Shown here piece after piece: positions 56,128-63,650 of a stretch of 64,000 bases of DNA. The DNA is from JAFMJV01 sp034436555 (lineage in GTDB: Bacteria; Chloroflexota; Limnocylindria; Limnocylindrales; CSP1-4), in assembly GCA_034436555.1 (NCBI GenBank), contig DAOTUU010000033.1:62001-126000 (forward strand). The letters run 5' to 3'. Below the pieces are notes generated by a model, which was not told the DNA's origin, made no database searches, and was given only the letters and a program-made list of their open reading frames with translations. Numbering within the stretch: the first letter of the stretch is position 1; each line of letters opens with the position of its first letter. Both the position numbers and the translations under genes were made by a program.

Positions 56128-56877
56128 TCAGGCCGAGACCTCCGCGAGGACATCGTCGGGCAGCTCGAAGTTCGCGGTCACCCGCTGGACGTCGTCATGG
56201 TCCTCGAGGGTCTCGATCATGCGCAGGTTCTTGCGCACGTCGTTGCCATCGATGGTCACGCTGCTCTTGGGCTGCATCGTGAGCTCCGCGGACTCGACCT
56301 TGATCCCCGCCGCCTCCATCGCCCTGCGCACGGCCTCGAGGTCACCGGGCGTCGTGCTGATCTCCAGCGGGTCCGCCTCCGTGTCCACGTCCGTGGCGCC
56401 CGCGTCGATCGCCACGAGGGCGATCTCGTCAGGATCGGCGCCCTCGCGCGGCACGCTGATGACGCCCAGCGGCTCGAACTGCCAGGCCACCGAGCCCGCG
56501 CCCGCCAGCGAGCCGCCCGCCTTGGTGAAGATTGCGCGCACATCCGCCGCGGTGCGATTGCGATTGTCCGTGGCCGCCTCCACGAGGACCGCCACGCCGC
56601 CCGGGCCGTAGCCCTCGTACACGATCTCCTCGTACGCGTCGCCGCTGCCCGCGCCGGTCGCCTTCTCGATCGCCCGCTTGATGTTGTCCGCGGGCATGTT
56701 GACCGAGCGTGCCTTCTCCACCGCGAGGCGAAGGCGGTAGTTGGCCTCCGGGTCCCCTCCCCCGAGGCGGGCCGCGATGGAGATCTCGCGACCCATCTTG
56801 GTGAACACGGCGCCGCGCTTGGCGTCGTTGGCGCCCTTCTGGCGCTTGATCGTCGACCACTTCGAATGTCCGGACAT
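56128..56877 (-). CDS. yebC: YebC/PmpR family protein
   Basis: A 249-residue TACO1/YebC-family protein. MSGHSKWSTIKRQKGANDAKRGAVFTK is the universal start, followed by NMPADNIKRAIEKATG, YEEIVYEGYGPGGVAVLVE and ATDNRNRTAADVRAIFTKAGG. Homologues act as translation factors for difficult (for example proline-rich) stretches or as transcriptional regulators. ATG 56877 lies 8 bases after a TAGAAT -10 box on the minus strand. Heads the yebC-ruvC-ruvA group. Confidence 0.94.
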   Translation of the reverse strand: MSGHSKWSTIKRQKGANDAKRGAVFTKMGREISIAARLGGGDPEANYRLRLAVEKARSVNMPADNIKRAIEKATGAGSGDAYEEIVYEGYGPGGVAVLVEAATDNRNRTAADVRAIFTKAGGSLAGAGSVAWQFEPLGVISVPREGADPDEIALVAIDAGATDVDTEADPLEISTTPGDLEAVRRAMEAAGIKVESAELTMQPKSSVTIDGNDVRKNLRMIETLEDHDDVQRVTANFELPDDVLAEVSA

Positions 56878-56885
56878 CGCGGGCG

Positions 56886-56897
56886 ATTCTATATGAT
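56886..56897. promoter_or_regulatory. Back-to-back -10 boxes of yebC and the EF-G-like gene
   Basis: Minus strand TAGAAT (56891-56886) ends 8 bases before yebC; plus strand TATGAT (56892-56897) directly adjoins it and precedes the EF-G-like gene by 86 bases. The two promoters cannot easily be occupied together. Confidence 0.5.
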
Positions 56898-56983
56898 GCG
56901 GCGGAACGTCCCCGACACGGTCCGGAGGTCTGAAGGCTCGCCCGAGGCCTGGTTCCGGTTCCGGTCGACTCGGAGGGTCCACC

Positions 56984-59065
56984 GTGCACCATGAAGAGCT
57001 GCCCAACCTGCGCAACGTCGTCCTCGCGGGTCACGCGGGGTCCGGCAAGACGACGCTCGGGGAGCACCTCTTGTACGTGTCCGGGGCCATCTCGCGGCTG
57101 GGACGGGTGGATGACGGCACCGCGAACCTGGACTTCGAGCCGGAGGAGCAGAAGCGCCGCCTGTCGCTGTCGCTGGCGGTCAACAGCCTCCACCACGACG
57201 ACCACCACATCACCCTCCTGGACACGCCCGGCTACGCGGACTTCGTGGGTGAGGTGATCTCCGGGTTCGCGGCGGCCGACAGCGCGATCATCACGATGGA
57301 CGCGTCGGGCGGCGTGGAGGCGGGCACCGAGACGGCCATCCGGCTCGGCCGGCAGATGGAGCGGGCCGCCATCTTCGTGCTCACCAGATGCGATCGCGAG
57401 AATGCCGACCCGCTGGCGGCGCTGGACGCCCTGCGGGCCGCGTTCGGCACCAAGATCGCCCCGCTGCACGTCCCCATCGGGGCGGCCGATTCGTTCCGCG
57501 GGTACGTGGACGTCGTCCACCGGCGGGCATACCTGTTCGACAAGGGCCAGGCCACGGAGGTGCCCATCCCGGCAGACCTCGCCGACGAGGTCGCTCGGCG
57601 TCGCGAGCAGCTGCTGGAGGCCGCCGCGGAGGCGGACGACGAGGTGATGACCAAGTTCCTGGAGGGCGAGGAGGTCACGGACGCCGAGCTGGACGCGTGC
57701 CTCCATCGCGGCGTCCGGGACCGGATCCTGGCGCCGGTGCTGGTCACCGCCGCGGCCAGGGAGATCGGCATCCTGGGTCTGCTCGACGCGATCGTGCGCT
57801 ACCTGCCCACGCCCGCGGAGGAGCCGCCGGTGCGGGCCACCGATGCCTCGGGCGCGACCATCGAGGTGCCCCCGGACCCGAGCGGCCCGCTCGTGCTCCA
57901 GGTGTTCAAGACCACGGCCGACCCGTTCGTGGGTCGGCTGTCGTACTTCCGCGTCTGGTCGGGCACCGTCCGCGCCCACGACCATGTCTGGAATGCGGCG
58001 CGCGGCGAGGAGGAGCGCATCGGCCAGGTCCTGGTCATCCGGGGTAAGGAGCAGGAGGCGGCGGGCGAGATCCAGGCCGGCGAGATCGGGGCCGTCGCGA
58101 AGCTCACCGTGACGGTCACCGGGGACACGCTCTCGTCGCGGGAGCATCCCGCCACCATGGCGCCGCTCGAGTTCCCGGTGCCCAGCCTGCCGATCGCCAT
58201 CGAACCGGCCTCGAAGGCCGACCTGGACAAGCTCTCGTCCGCCCTCCACCGCCTGCTGGAGGAGGACCCCACGATGCGCGTCGAGCGGCCCATCGACACC
58301 GGAGAGCAGCTGCTGTGGGGCCAGGGCGAGAACCACATCGCGGTCGCCGGCGAGCGTCTCAGGCGCAAGTTCGGCACCGCCATCGTGACCCACGCCCCGC
58401 GCGTCCCGTACCGCGAGACGATCCGGGGCAGGGCTTCCGTGGAGGGTCGCCACAAGAAGCAGACCGGTGGCCGCGGCCAGTTCGGCCATGTCTGGCTGGA
58501 GATCGAGCCGAACCCCGGCGGCGGTGTCGCGTTCAGCGAGCGGATCGTGGGCGGCGTCGTCCCGCGCCAGTTCTTCCCGGGCGTCGAGAAGGGCGTCCGC
58601 GACGTGGCGGAGAAGGGGCCCGTCGCGGGCTACCCGGTCATCGACTTCAAGGCCACCCTGTATGACGGGTCGTTCCACAACGTGGACTCGGACGAGCTGT
58701 CCTTCCGCCTGGCGGGATCACTGGCCACGCGCAAGGGCATCCAGGAGTCCCAGCCGGTTCTCCTTGAGCCGATCTGCGAGGTCGAGGTGCGCGTCCCGGA
58801 GGCATACATGGGGGACGTCAACCGCGACCTCTCCACGCGCCGCGGCCGGGTGCTGGGCATGGAGGTCGATGACCAGGTCCAGGTGGTCAGGGCCACGGTC
58901 CCCCAGGCGGAGCTGTTCACGTATGCCACGGAGCTCCGCTCCATGACCGCCGGGCGAGGCACGTTCTCAGCGCGCGTGGACCACTACGAGGAGGTCCCCG
59001 CGCACGTGGCCCAGAAGATCATCGAGGCGCACGCGAAGGAGGTCGCCGCCCAGGGCGGTCACTGA
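56984..59065 (+). CDS. Elongation factor G-like GTPase (EF-G paralogue)
   Basis: A 693-residue five-domain translocase-like GTPase. G1 is GHAGSGKTT, G3 DTPGYADF, while G4 reads TRCDREN, not the canonical NKxD. Domain II and III, domain IV (KKQTGGRGQFGHVWLEIEP, GSFHNVDSDELSF) and domain V (PEAYMGDVNRDLSTRRGRVLGME) are complete. Such variants are usually the second EF-G (EF-G2/FusA2 type) and not the main translocase, which normally sits with rpsL/rpsG. GTG 56984 follows GGAGGG at 8 bases. The 3' end overlaps hisA tail-to-tail by 7 bases. Confidence 0.88.
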   Translation: MHHEELPNLRNVVLAGHAGSGKTTLGEHLLYVSGAISRLGRVDDGTANLDFEPEEQKRRLSLSLAVNSLHHDDHHITLLDTPGYADFVGEVISGFAAADSAIITMDASGGVEAGTETAIRLGRQMERAAIFVLTRCDRENADPLAALDALRAAFGTKIAPLHVPIGAADSFRGYVDVVHRRAYLFDKGQATEVPIPADLADEVARRREQLLEAAAEADDEVMTKFLEGEEVTDAELDACLHRGVRDRILAPVLVTAAAREIGILGLLDAIVRYLPTPAEEPPVRATDASGATIEVPPDPSGPLVLQVFKTTADPFVGRLSYFRVWSGTVRAHDHVWNAARGEEERIGQVLVIRGKEQEAAGEIQAGEIGAVAKLTVTVTGDTLSSREHPATMAPLEFPVPSLPIAIEPASKADLDKLSSALHRLLEEDPTMRVERPIDTGEQLLWGQGENHIAVAGERLRRKFGTAIVTHAPRVPYRETIRGRASVEGRHKKQTGGRGQFGHVWLEIEPNPGGGVAFSERIVGGVVPRQFFPGVEKGVRDVAEKGPVAGYPVIDFKATLYDGSFHNVDSDELSFRLAGSLATRKGIQESQPVLLEPICEVEVRVPEAYMGDVNRDLSTRRGRVLGMEVDDQVQVVRATVPQAELFTYATELRSMTAGRGTFSARVDHYEEVPAHVAQKIIEAHAKEVAAQGGH

Positions 59066-59829
59066 CGGGCGGCCGAGGCTCCATCCGCGGCCAGCATCGC
59101 GAGCGCATCGGGCAGCCCGATCGCGCCCTCGTACAGGGCACGGCCCAGGATCGCTCCGGCGCATCCGCGCCGCGCCAGGGTCCGGATGTCCTCGATCGTG
59201 CTCACCCCGGCGCTCGCGATGATGCGGGCGCCCGGAGCGGCTGCCCGCGCGGCATCGAGCAGGTCCAGGTCCGGACCCGCCAGCAGGCCATCCCGGGCGA
59301 TCGAGGTGACCGCGAACCAGTCCACGCCCTGGTCCACGAGGCGCCGGACGAGGCTGTCGGCGGGCTCCCCCCGCGCCCCGGCGACCCAGCCATCACCCAG
59401 CGCCTGACCGTCGCGCACGTCGACCGCGGCGACCAGGGCGTCCGTCCCGTGACGCGCCACGAGCGCGCCCGCCAGCCCCGGGTCCCGCACCAGCGCGCTG
59501 CCCAGGATCACCCGGTCGGCACCCGTGTCGAGCGCGGCCGCCACCGCGTCGGCGTCCCGGAGCCCGCCCGCGACCTGACAGGGCACGCCCGCCATCGCCA
59601 CGATCCGGGCCACGAGGTCCGCCTGCACGGGCCGGCCCGCGCGGGCGCCCTCGAGGTCCACCAGGTGGAGGCGTCCGGCGCCTTCCGCGACCCAGCGCCG
59701 GGCCGCGGCGAGGGGATCCCCGCCGTAGTCGGTCACCTGGTCGTACGCGCCCCGCGCGAGCCGGACCACGCGGCCGCCCAGCAGGTCGATCGCGGGGATC
59801 AGCTCCATCGGCGCGCCATGGACATCCAT
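59059..59829 (-). CDS. hisA: Phosphoribosylformimino-5-aminoimidazole carboxamide ribotide isomerase HisA
   Basis: A 256-residue TIM-barrel isomerase of histidine biosynthesis (ProFAR to PRFAR). ELIPAIDLLGGRVVRL carries the first catalytic Asp and phosphate site; AAVDVRDG carries the second Asp, and GAILGRALYEGAIGL the C-terminal phosphate loop. ATG 59829 fits the leaderless -10 box inside the palindrome; ATG 59808 (MELIPAIDLL) is the usual family start and remains possible. It points away from the other his genes and shares their control region. Confidence 0.92.
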   Translation of the reverse strand: MDVHGAPMELIPAIDLLGGRVVRLARGAYDQVTDYGGDPLAAARRWVAEGAGRLHLVDLEGARAGRPVQADLVARIVAMAGVPCQVAGGLRDADAVAAALDTGADRVILGSALVRDPGLAGALVARHGTDALVAAVDVRDGQALGDGWVAGARGEPADSLVRRLVDQGVDWFAVTSIARDGLLAGPDLDLLDAARAAAPGARIIASAGVSTIEDIRTLARRGCAGAILGRALYEGAIGLPDALAMLAADGASAARQ

Positions 59830-59830
59830 C

Positions 59831-59848
59831 GTGGTAGCATGCTACCAC
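59831..59848. promoter_or_regulatory. Perfect 18-bp palindrome, candidate HisR operator of the divergent his promoters
   Basis: GTGGTAGCATGCTACCAC is its own reverse complement. It overlaps TGG-TAGCAT (extended -10 of hisA, 9 bases before its ATG) on the minus strand and TGC-TACCAC on the plus strand toward hisR. A TrpR-family regulator gene starts 42 bases away, so it is the likely operator; this is inference from position and symmetry. Confidence 0.7.
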
Positions 59849-59890
59849 GCTATCACGAGGGCGCCGCCGCCGCCGTGACGGAGGGAATCG

Positions 59891-60205
59891 ATGACCAGCC
59901 ATCCGGCCGACGGCCTCGGCCCGCAGACCGACGACCTGCTCGATGCGATCGTCGCCCTGACCGACCGGGCCGCCGCGACGCGCTTCCTGCGCGACCTGTG
60001 CACGCTCCGCGAGCTGCACGACATGGCGCAGCGCTGGCACGTCGCGCAGCTCCTGGACCTGGGCCACAGCTATGCGGACATCGCGCGCGAGACGGGTGCC
60101 AGCACGGCGACCGTGACGCGCGTCGCGCAGTGGCTCCACCACGGCACCGGCGGCTATCGCGAGGCGCTCCGACGCGGCGCCGGCGTGACCGCCCGCGCAT
60201 CCTGA
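59891..60205 (+). CDS. hisR: TrpR-family regulator of YerC/HisR type
   Basis: A 104-residue TrpR-superfamily helix-turn-helix protein. LLDAIVALTDRAAATRFLRDLCTLRELHDMAQRWHVAQLL resembles the TrpR dimer helices, and GHSYADIARETGASTATVTRVAQWL (about 58-82) is the HTH. YerC relatives in Firmicutes are proposed to be histidine-responsive repressors (HisR) of his genes; the place of this gene at the head of hisGCBHF and next to a perfect palindrome agrees. GGAGG is 5 bases before ATG 59891. Autoregulation is expected. Confidence 0.85.
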   Translation: MTSHPADGLGPQTDDLLDAIVALTDRAAATRFLRDLCTLRELHDMAQRWHVAQLLDLGHSYADIARETGASTATVTRVAQWLHHGTGGYREALRRGAGVTARAS

Positions 60206-60225
60206 CCCCTCGCACGAAGGACCCC

Positions 60226-61140
60226 ATGACCGGCACCACTCCCCTGCTCATGGACGCCGCCGCGCTGTCGTCGCTGACCGACGCGGGCCGGCTGCGCCTG
60301 GCCATCCCCAACAAGGGGCGCCTGATGGAACCCACCGTGGCGCTCCTGCGCGACGCCGGGATCAGCTTCGACGACGGCACGCGGTCGCTGTTCGCGCGCG
60401 TCGAGGACCATCCCATCGACATCCTGTCGGTGCGCACGGACGACATCGCGGAGTTCGTGGCGGACGGCGTGGCGGACCTGGGCATCACGGGCACGAACCT
60501 GCTGGTGGAGTCGGAGATGGACGTGCCCGTCGCCCTCGAGCTGGGGTACGGCCGCTGCCGCCTGGAGGCCGCCGTGCCGGCCGCACACCCCGCGCAGCGG
60601 CTGGAGGACCTGGCGGGCGCCCGCATCGCGACGAGCCACCCCAACGCGACCCGCCGGGCGTTCGGCGAGCGGGGCATCGCCGTGGAGATCGTGCCCATCA
60701 GCGGTGCGGTGGAGGTCGCCCCTCGGCTGGGGGTCGCCGACGCCATCGTGGACCTGGTGTCCACGGGCAGCACGCTCGCCATGAACGGCCTCCGGCGCAT
60801 CGGCGAGCTGGTGCGCAGCCAGGCGATCGTGATCGCGGCGCGCGAGGCAACCCCCGTCCGGCGCGCCATCGGGGACGAGCTGCTCACGATGCTGGGCGCG
60901 GTCGTCGCCGGGCGTCGCGTGAAGTACCTCATGATGAATGCGCCCGCGAGGGCGCTCGCCGCCATCGAGGATCTGCTGCCGGGGCTGGAATCCCCCAGCG
61001 TCATCCCCCTCGCCCACGAGGGGATGGTGGCCATCCACGCGGTCGTCGGCTCGCGCGACGTCCACACGCTGCTGCCGCGCCTCCGGGGAGCAGGCGCGTC
61101 AGGGATCCTGGTCATCCCCGTGGAGAAGCTGCTGCCATGA
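60226..61140 (+). CDS. hisG: ATP phosphoribosyltransferase HisG, long form
   Basis: A 304-residue enzyme that condenses ATP and PRPP, the first and feedback-controlled step of histidine synthesis. RLAIPNKGRLMEPTVALL, DILSVRTDDIAEFVADGVADLGITGTNLLVE and the PRPP loop VDLVSTGSTLAMNGL are present. The C-terminal ACT-like domain (KYLMMNAPARALAAIEDLLPG to VIPVEKLLP) identifies the hexameric long form, which does not need HisZ. An extra 20-residue N-terminal segment precedes the fold. ATG follows GAAGGA; the stop overlaps hisC. Confidence 0.94.
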   Translation: MTGTTPLLMDAAALSSLTDAGRLRLAIPNKGRLMEPTVALLRDAGISFDDGTRSLFARVEDHPIDILSVRTDDIAEFVADGVADLGITGTNLLVESEMDVPVALELGYGRCRLEAAVPAAHPAQRLEDLAGARIATSHPNATRRAFGERGIAVEIVPISGAVEVAPRLGVADAIVDLVSTGSTLAMNGLRRIGELVRSQAIVIAAREATPVRRAIGDELLTMLGAVVAGRRVKYLMMNAPARALAAIEDLLPGLESPSVIPLAHEGMVAIHAVVGSRDVHTLLPRLRGAGASGILVIPVEKLLP

Positions 61141-62252
61141 GCACGTCATCGGTGTGGGCATCCCAGGTCTATACCTGGGAGCCATCGAACCAGGCGATCG
61201 CGGAGCGCTACGGCCTCCGGCCGTCGGACATCCTGCGGTTCGACCTGAACACCTCCGTCGCGGCGCCCGCCTTCGTCGCGGAGGCGCTGGCCGGTCCGTT
61301 CGACCCGCCCCTGAACGAGTATCCCGACAGCCTGTACGCCGACCTGGCGCAGGCGGCGGCCGACTACGTCGGCGCGGACCGCGATGAGATCCTGGTCGGG
61401 GCGGGCGCGGACGAGGTCCTGGACATCATCGCCAAGACGTTCATCCCCGCGGGCGGCCGGGCGATCGTGCCCATCCCCACGTACTCCATGTACGGCGTCC
61501 TGACCAATCAGCGTGCGGGCCACATCGAGGCCGTGCCGCGGCGCCCGGCGGGCGAGGGATTCGGGGCGGACATCGAGGCGATCCTGGCGCGCCTGGACGG
61601 CGCGGACGTGGTCTGGCTGTGCGCGCCCAACAACCCCACCGGCTCGCCGGAGCCGCTCGACCGGATCATCCGCATCCTCGATGCCGCAGCCGAGCTCGGC
61701 ACCAGGGCGCCCACGGTCGTCGTGGATGAGGCGTACTTCGAGTTCACGCGCCAGACCAGCGTGCCGCTGCGCTCCACCTATCCGCACCTGGTCACGGTGC
61801 GCACGCTGTCCAAGGCGTTCGCGCTGCCGGGGATGCGCGTGGGCTATGCCGTCGCGCAGCGCCCCACGATCGAGCGACTGGAGCGCAATCGACCGCCGGG
61901 CTCGGTGTCCACGGTCTCCGCGGCTGTCGGCACATGGGCGCTGCGCCGCCCGGAGCTGGCAGCGGCGATGGTCGAGCGAGTCGGACCGGAGCGGGAGTGG
62001 CTGCGGGCGCAGCTGGACGCGCTCGGCTGGACGACCCACCCGAGCGTCGCCAACTTCGTGCTGGCGCGGGTGGGCGCGCCCGACGACACGGACGTCGCCA
62101 CCGACTGGCTGCTGCGCCACGGCATCGTGTCACGGACGTTCGGGCCCGCGAACCCGCTGCGGGGCCACCTCCGGTTCACGGTGCGCACCCGGGAGGACGA
62201 CGAGCGGCTGGTCAGCGCCGTGCGCGAGTGGCAGGAGCGGAGGACGCCATGA
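61137..62252 (+). CDS. hisC: Histidinol-phosphate aminotransferase HisC
   Basis: A 371-residue fold-type I PLP enzyme that converts imidazole acetol phosphate to histidinol phosphate. FDLNTSVAAP begins the family core, LVGAGADEVLDIIAKTF and CAPNNPTGSPEPL follow, and TLSKAFALPGMRVGYAVA includes the PLP Lys. RFTVRTREDDERLVSAV ends the domain. The ATG overlaps hisG by 4 bases and the stop overlaps hisB. No fusion partner. Confidence 0.93.
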   Translation: MSTSSVWASQVYTWEPSNQAIAERYGLRPSDILRFDLNTSVAAPAFVAEALAGPFDPPLNEYPDSLYADLAQAAADYVGADRDEILVGAGADEVLDIIAKTFIPAGGRAIVPIPTYSMYGVLTNQRAGHIEAVPRRPAGEGFGADIEAILARLDGADVVWLCAPNNPTGSPEPLDRIIRILDAAAELGTRAPTVVVDEAYFEFTRQTSVPLRSTYPHLVTVRTLSKAFALPGMRVGYAVAQRPTIERLERNRPPGSVSTVSAAVGTWALRRPELAAAMVERVGPEREWLRAQLDALGWTTHPSVANFVLARVGAPDDTDVATDWLLRHGIVSRTFGPANPLRGHLRFTVRTREDDERLVSAVREWQERRTP

Positions 62253-62845
62253 TGGGGGCTGGGCGGAGAGCCACCCGGGAGCGTGCCACGCGCGAGACCC
62301 GCATCCGGGCGCTGGTCGATGTTGACGGCACGGGCGTCGCGAGGATCACCACCGGGGTGGGGTTCTACGACCACCTGCTGACCTCGCTCGCGGGCCACTC
62401 GCTCATGGACATCGAGATCGAGGCCGCGGGCGACCTCGAGGTCGACGACCACCACACCGTGGAGGACGTGGCCCTCGTGCTGGGCGACGCGATCTCGGGC
62501 GCACTGGGAGACCGTCGCGGCATCACCCGCTTCGGCGATGCCGCGGTGCCCATGGACGAGGCGCTGGCGCGCTGCGCGCTGGACCTCTCGGGTCGGCCCT
62601 ATGCCGTGCTCGACCTGGCCTTCCGCGGCGAGCGGGTGGGTGCCCTGTCGACGCAGCTCGTGGAGCATGCCCTCGAATCGCTCGCGCGCACGGCGGGCAT
62701 GACCCTCCACCTGTCGGCGACGGGCCGCAACGATCATCACGTGGCGGAGGCGGCGTTCAAGGCGCTCGCCCGGTCGCTGCGGAGCGCGATGGCCATCGAC
62801 CCGCGACGCGCGGACGCCGTGCCCTCCACCAAGGGGACGCTGTGA
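62249..62845 (+). CDS. hisB: Imidazoleglycerol-phosphate dehydratase HisB
   Basis: A 198-residue manganese enzyme removing water from imidazole glycerol phosphate. The repeated metal-binding motifs GFYDHLLTSLAGHSL, DDHHTVEDVALVLGDAI and GRNDHHVAEAAFKALARSL are complete. MDEALARCALDLSGRPY is the usual mid-segment. It has no phosphatase fusion, as in most non-enteric bacteria. Two ATG codons (62249 and 62252) overlap the hisC stop; either may be used. Confidence 0.95.
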   Translation: MMGAGRRATRERATRETRIRALVDVDGTGVARITTGVGFYDHLLTSLAGHSLMDIEIEAAGDLEVDDHHTVEDVALVLGDAISGALGDRRGITRFGDAAVPMDEALARCALDLSGRPYAVLDLAFRGERVGALSTQLVEHALESLARTAGMTLHLSATGRNDHHVAEAAFKALARSLRSAMAIDPRRADAVPSTKGTL

Positions 62846-63645
62846 GCGAGGTCGCGGGGCGGTCGCGTCCCGGCGTGCGGATGGCCATCGTGGACCACGG
62901 CGCGGGCAACCTGGTGAGCATCCGCAACGCGCTGACGCTGGCGGGGGCGGAGACCGTCCTCGCGCGGGAGCCCGCGGCGCTTCTCGGCGTCGACGCGGTC
63001 GTCGTGCCGGGCGTGGGCGCCAGCGGCCCGGCGATGGAGCGCCTCCGGCGACGCGGCCTGCTGGGACCCATCGGGGATGCCGTGACGGCGGGCGCCTGGT
63101 ACGTGGGCATCTGCCTCGGGATGCAGCTGCTGTTCGAGCGCTCCGACGAGGACGGCGCGCGGATGCTGGGTCTCCTCGGGGGGCGCGTCCGCCGGCTTCG
63201 GGACGCGCCGCGACTGCCGCACATCGGCTGGAACCAGCTGGAGGTCGTCCGCCGCCATCCGGTCGTGGCCAACATCCGGGACGGGGCGCCGGCGTACTTC
63301 GTCCACTCCTTCGCGCCCGAGCCGGACGATCCCGGCGTGGTCGTGACCGAGACGGAGCATGGCGGCCGGTTCACGAGCATGGTCGCCCGCGAGCGGCTCC
63401 TGGGCTTCCAGTTCCACCCGGAGCGATCGGGCGCCGATGGGCTGCGGATGCTGCGTGACGTCGTGGGGCTGGTGGAGGCAGGACGGGCCGCCAGGGCCGC
63501 CGGGGCCGCCGGGGCCGCCGGGGCCGCTGGTGTCGCCGAGGTCGCCGAGGCCGCCAGGGCCGCCGAAGGCGCCGAGATCGCCGAGGCCGACCTGCCCGCG
63601 CGCGCGGGCATGCCCCTCGCGGCACCCGCCGGCGCCGGGGGCTGA
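62842..63645 (+). CDS. hisH: Imidazole glycerol phosphate synthase glutaminase subunit HisH, with Ala/Gly-rich tail
   Basis: A 267-residue class I glutamine amidotransferase that feeds ammonia to HisF. VDHGAGNLVSIRNAL, VVPGVGASGPAM, GICLGMQLLFERSDE (nucleophilic Cys) and FQFHPERSGADGLRML (His-Glu) give an intact triad. The usual enzyme ends near residue 210; here about 55 residues of Ala, Gly and Glu follow, encoded by GC-rich short repeats. GTG 62842 overlaps hisB by 4 bases. Confidence 0.93.
   Translation: MSEVAGRSRPGVRMAIVDHGAGNLVSIRNALTLAGAETVLAREPAALLGVDAVVVPGVGASGPAMERLRRRGLLGPIGDAVTAGAWYVGICLGMQLLFERSDEDGARMLGLLGGRVRRLRDAPRLPHIGWNQLEVVRRHPVVANIRDGAPAYFVHSFAPEPDDPGVVVTETEHGGRFTSMVARERLLGFQFHPERSGADGLRMLRDVVGLVEAGRAARAAGAAGAAGAAGVAEVAEAARAAEGAEIAEADLPARAGMPLAAPAGAGG
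63490..63532 (+). repeat. 9-bp tandem repeats in the hisH tail
   Basis: GGCCGCCGG occurs three times head to tail with imperfect flanking copies, encoding an Ala/Gly run. It is in frame and does not break hisH. Confidence 0.75.
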
Positions 63646-63650
63646 CGAGG

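Noticed and set aside
56106..56153. ATG 56153 as the start of ruvC.
   Set aside because: It would add a Pro/Arg-rich stretch not found in RuvC and overlap yebC by 26 bases; GTG 56105 starts right at the conserved fold. Not fully excluded.
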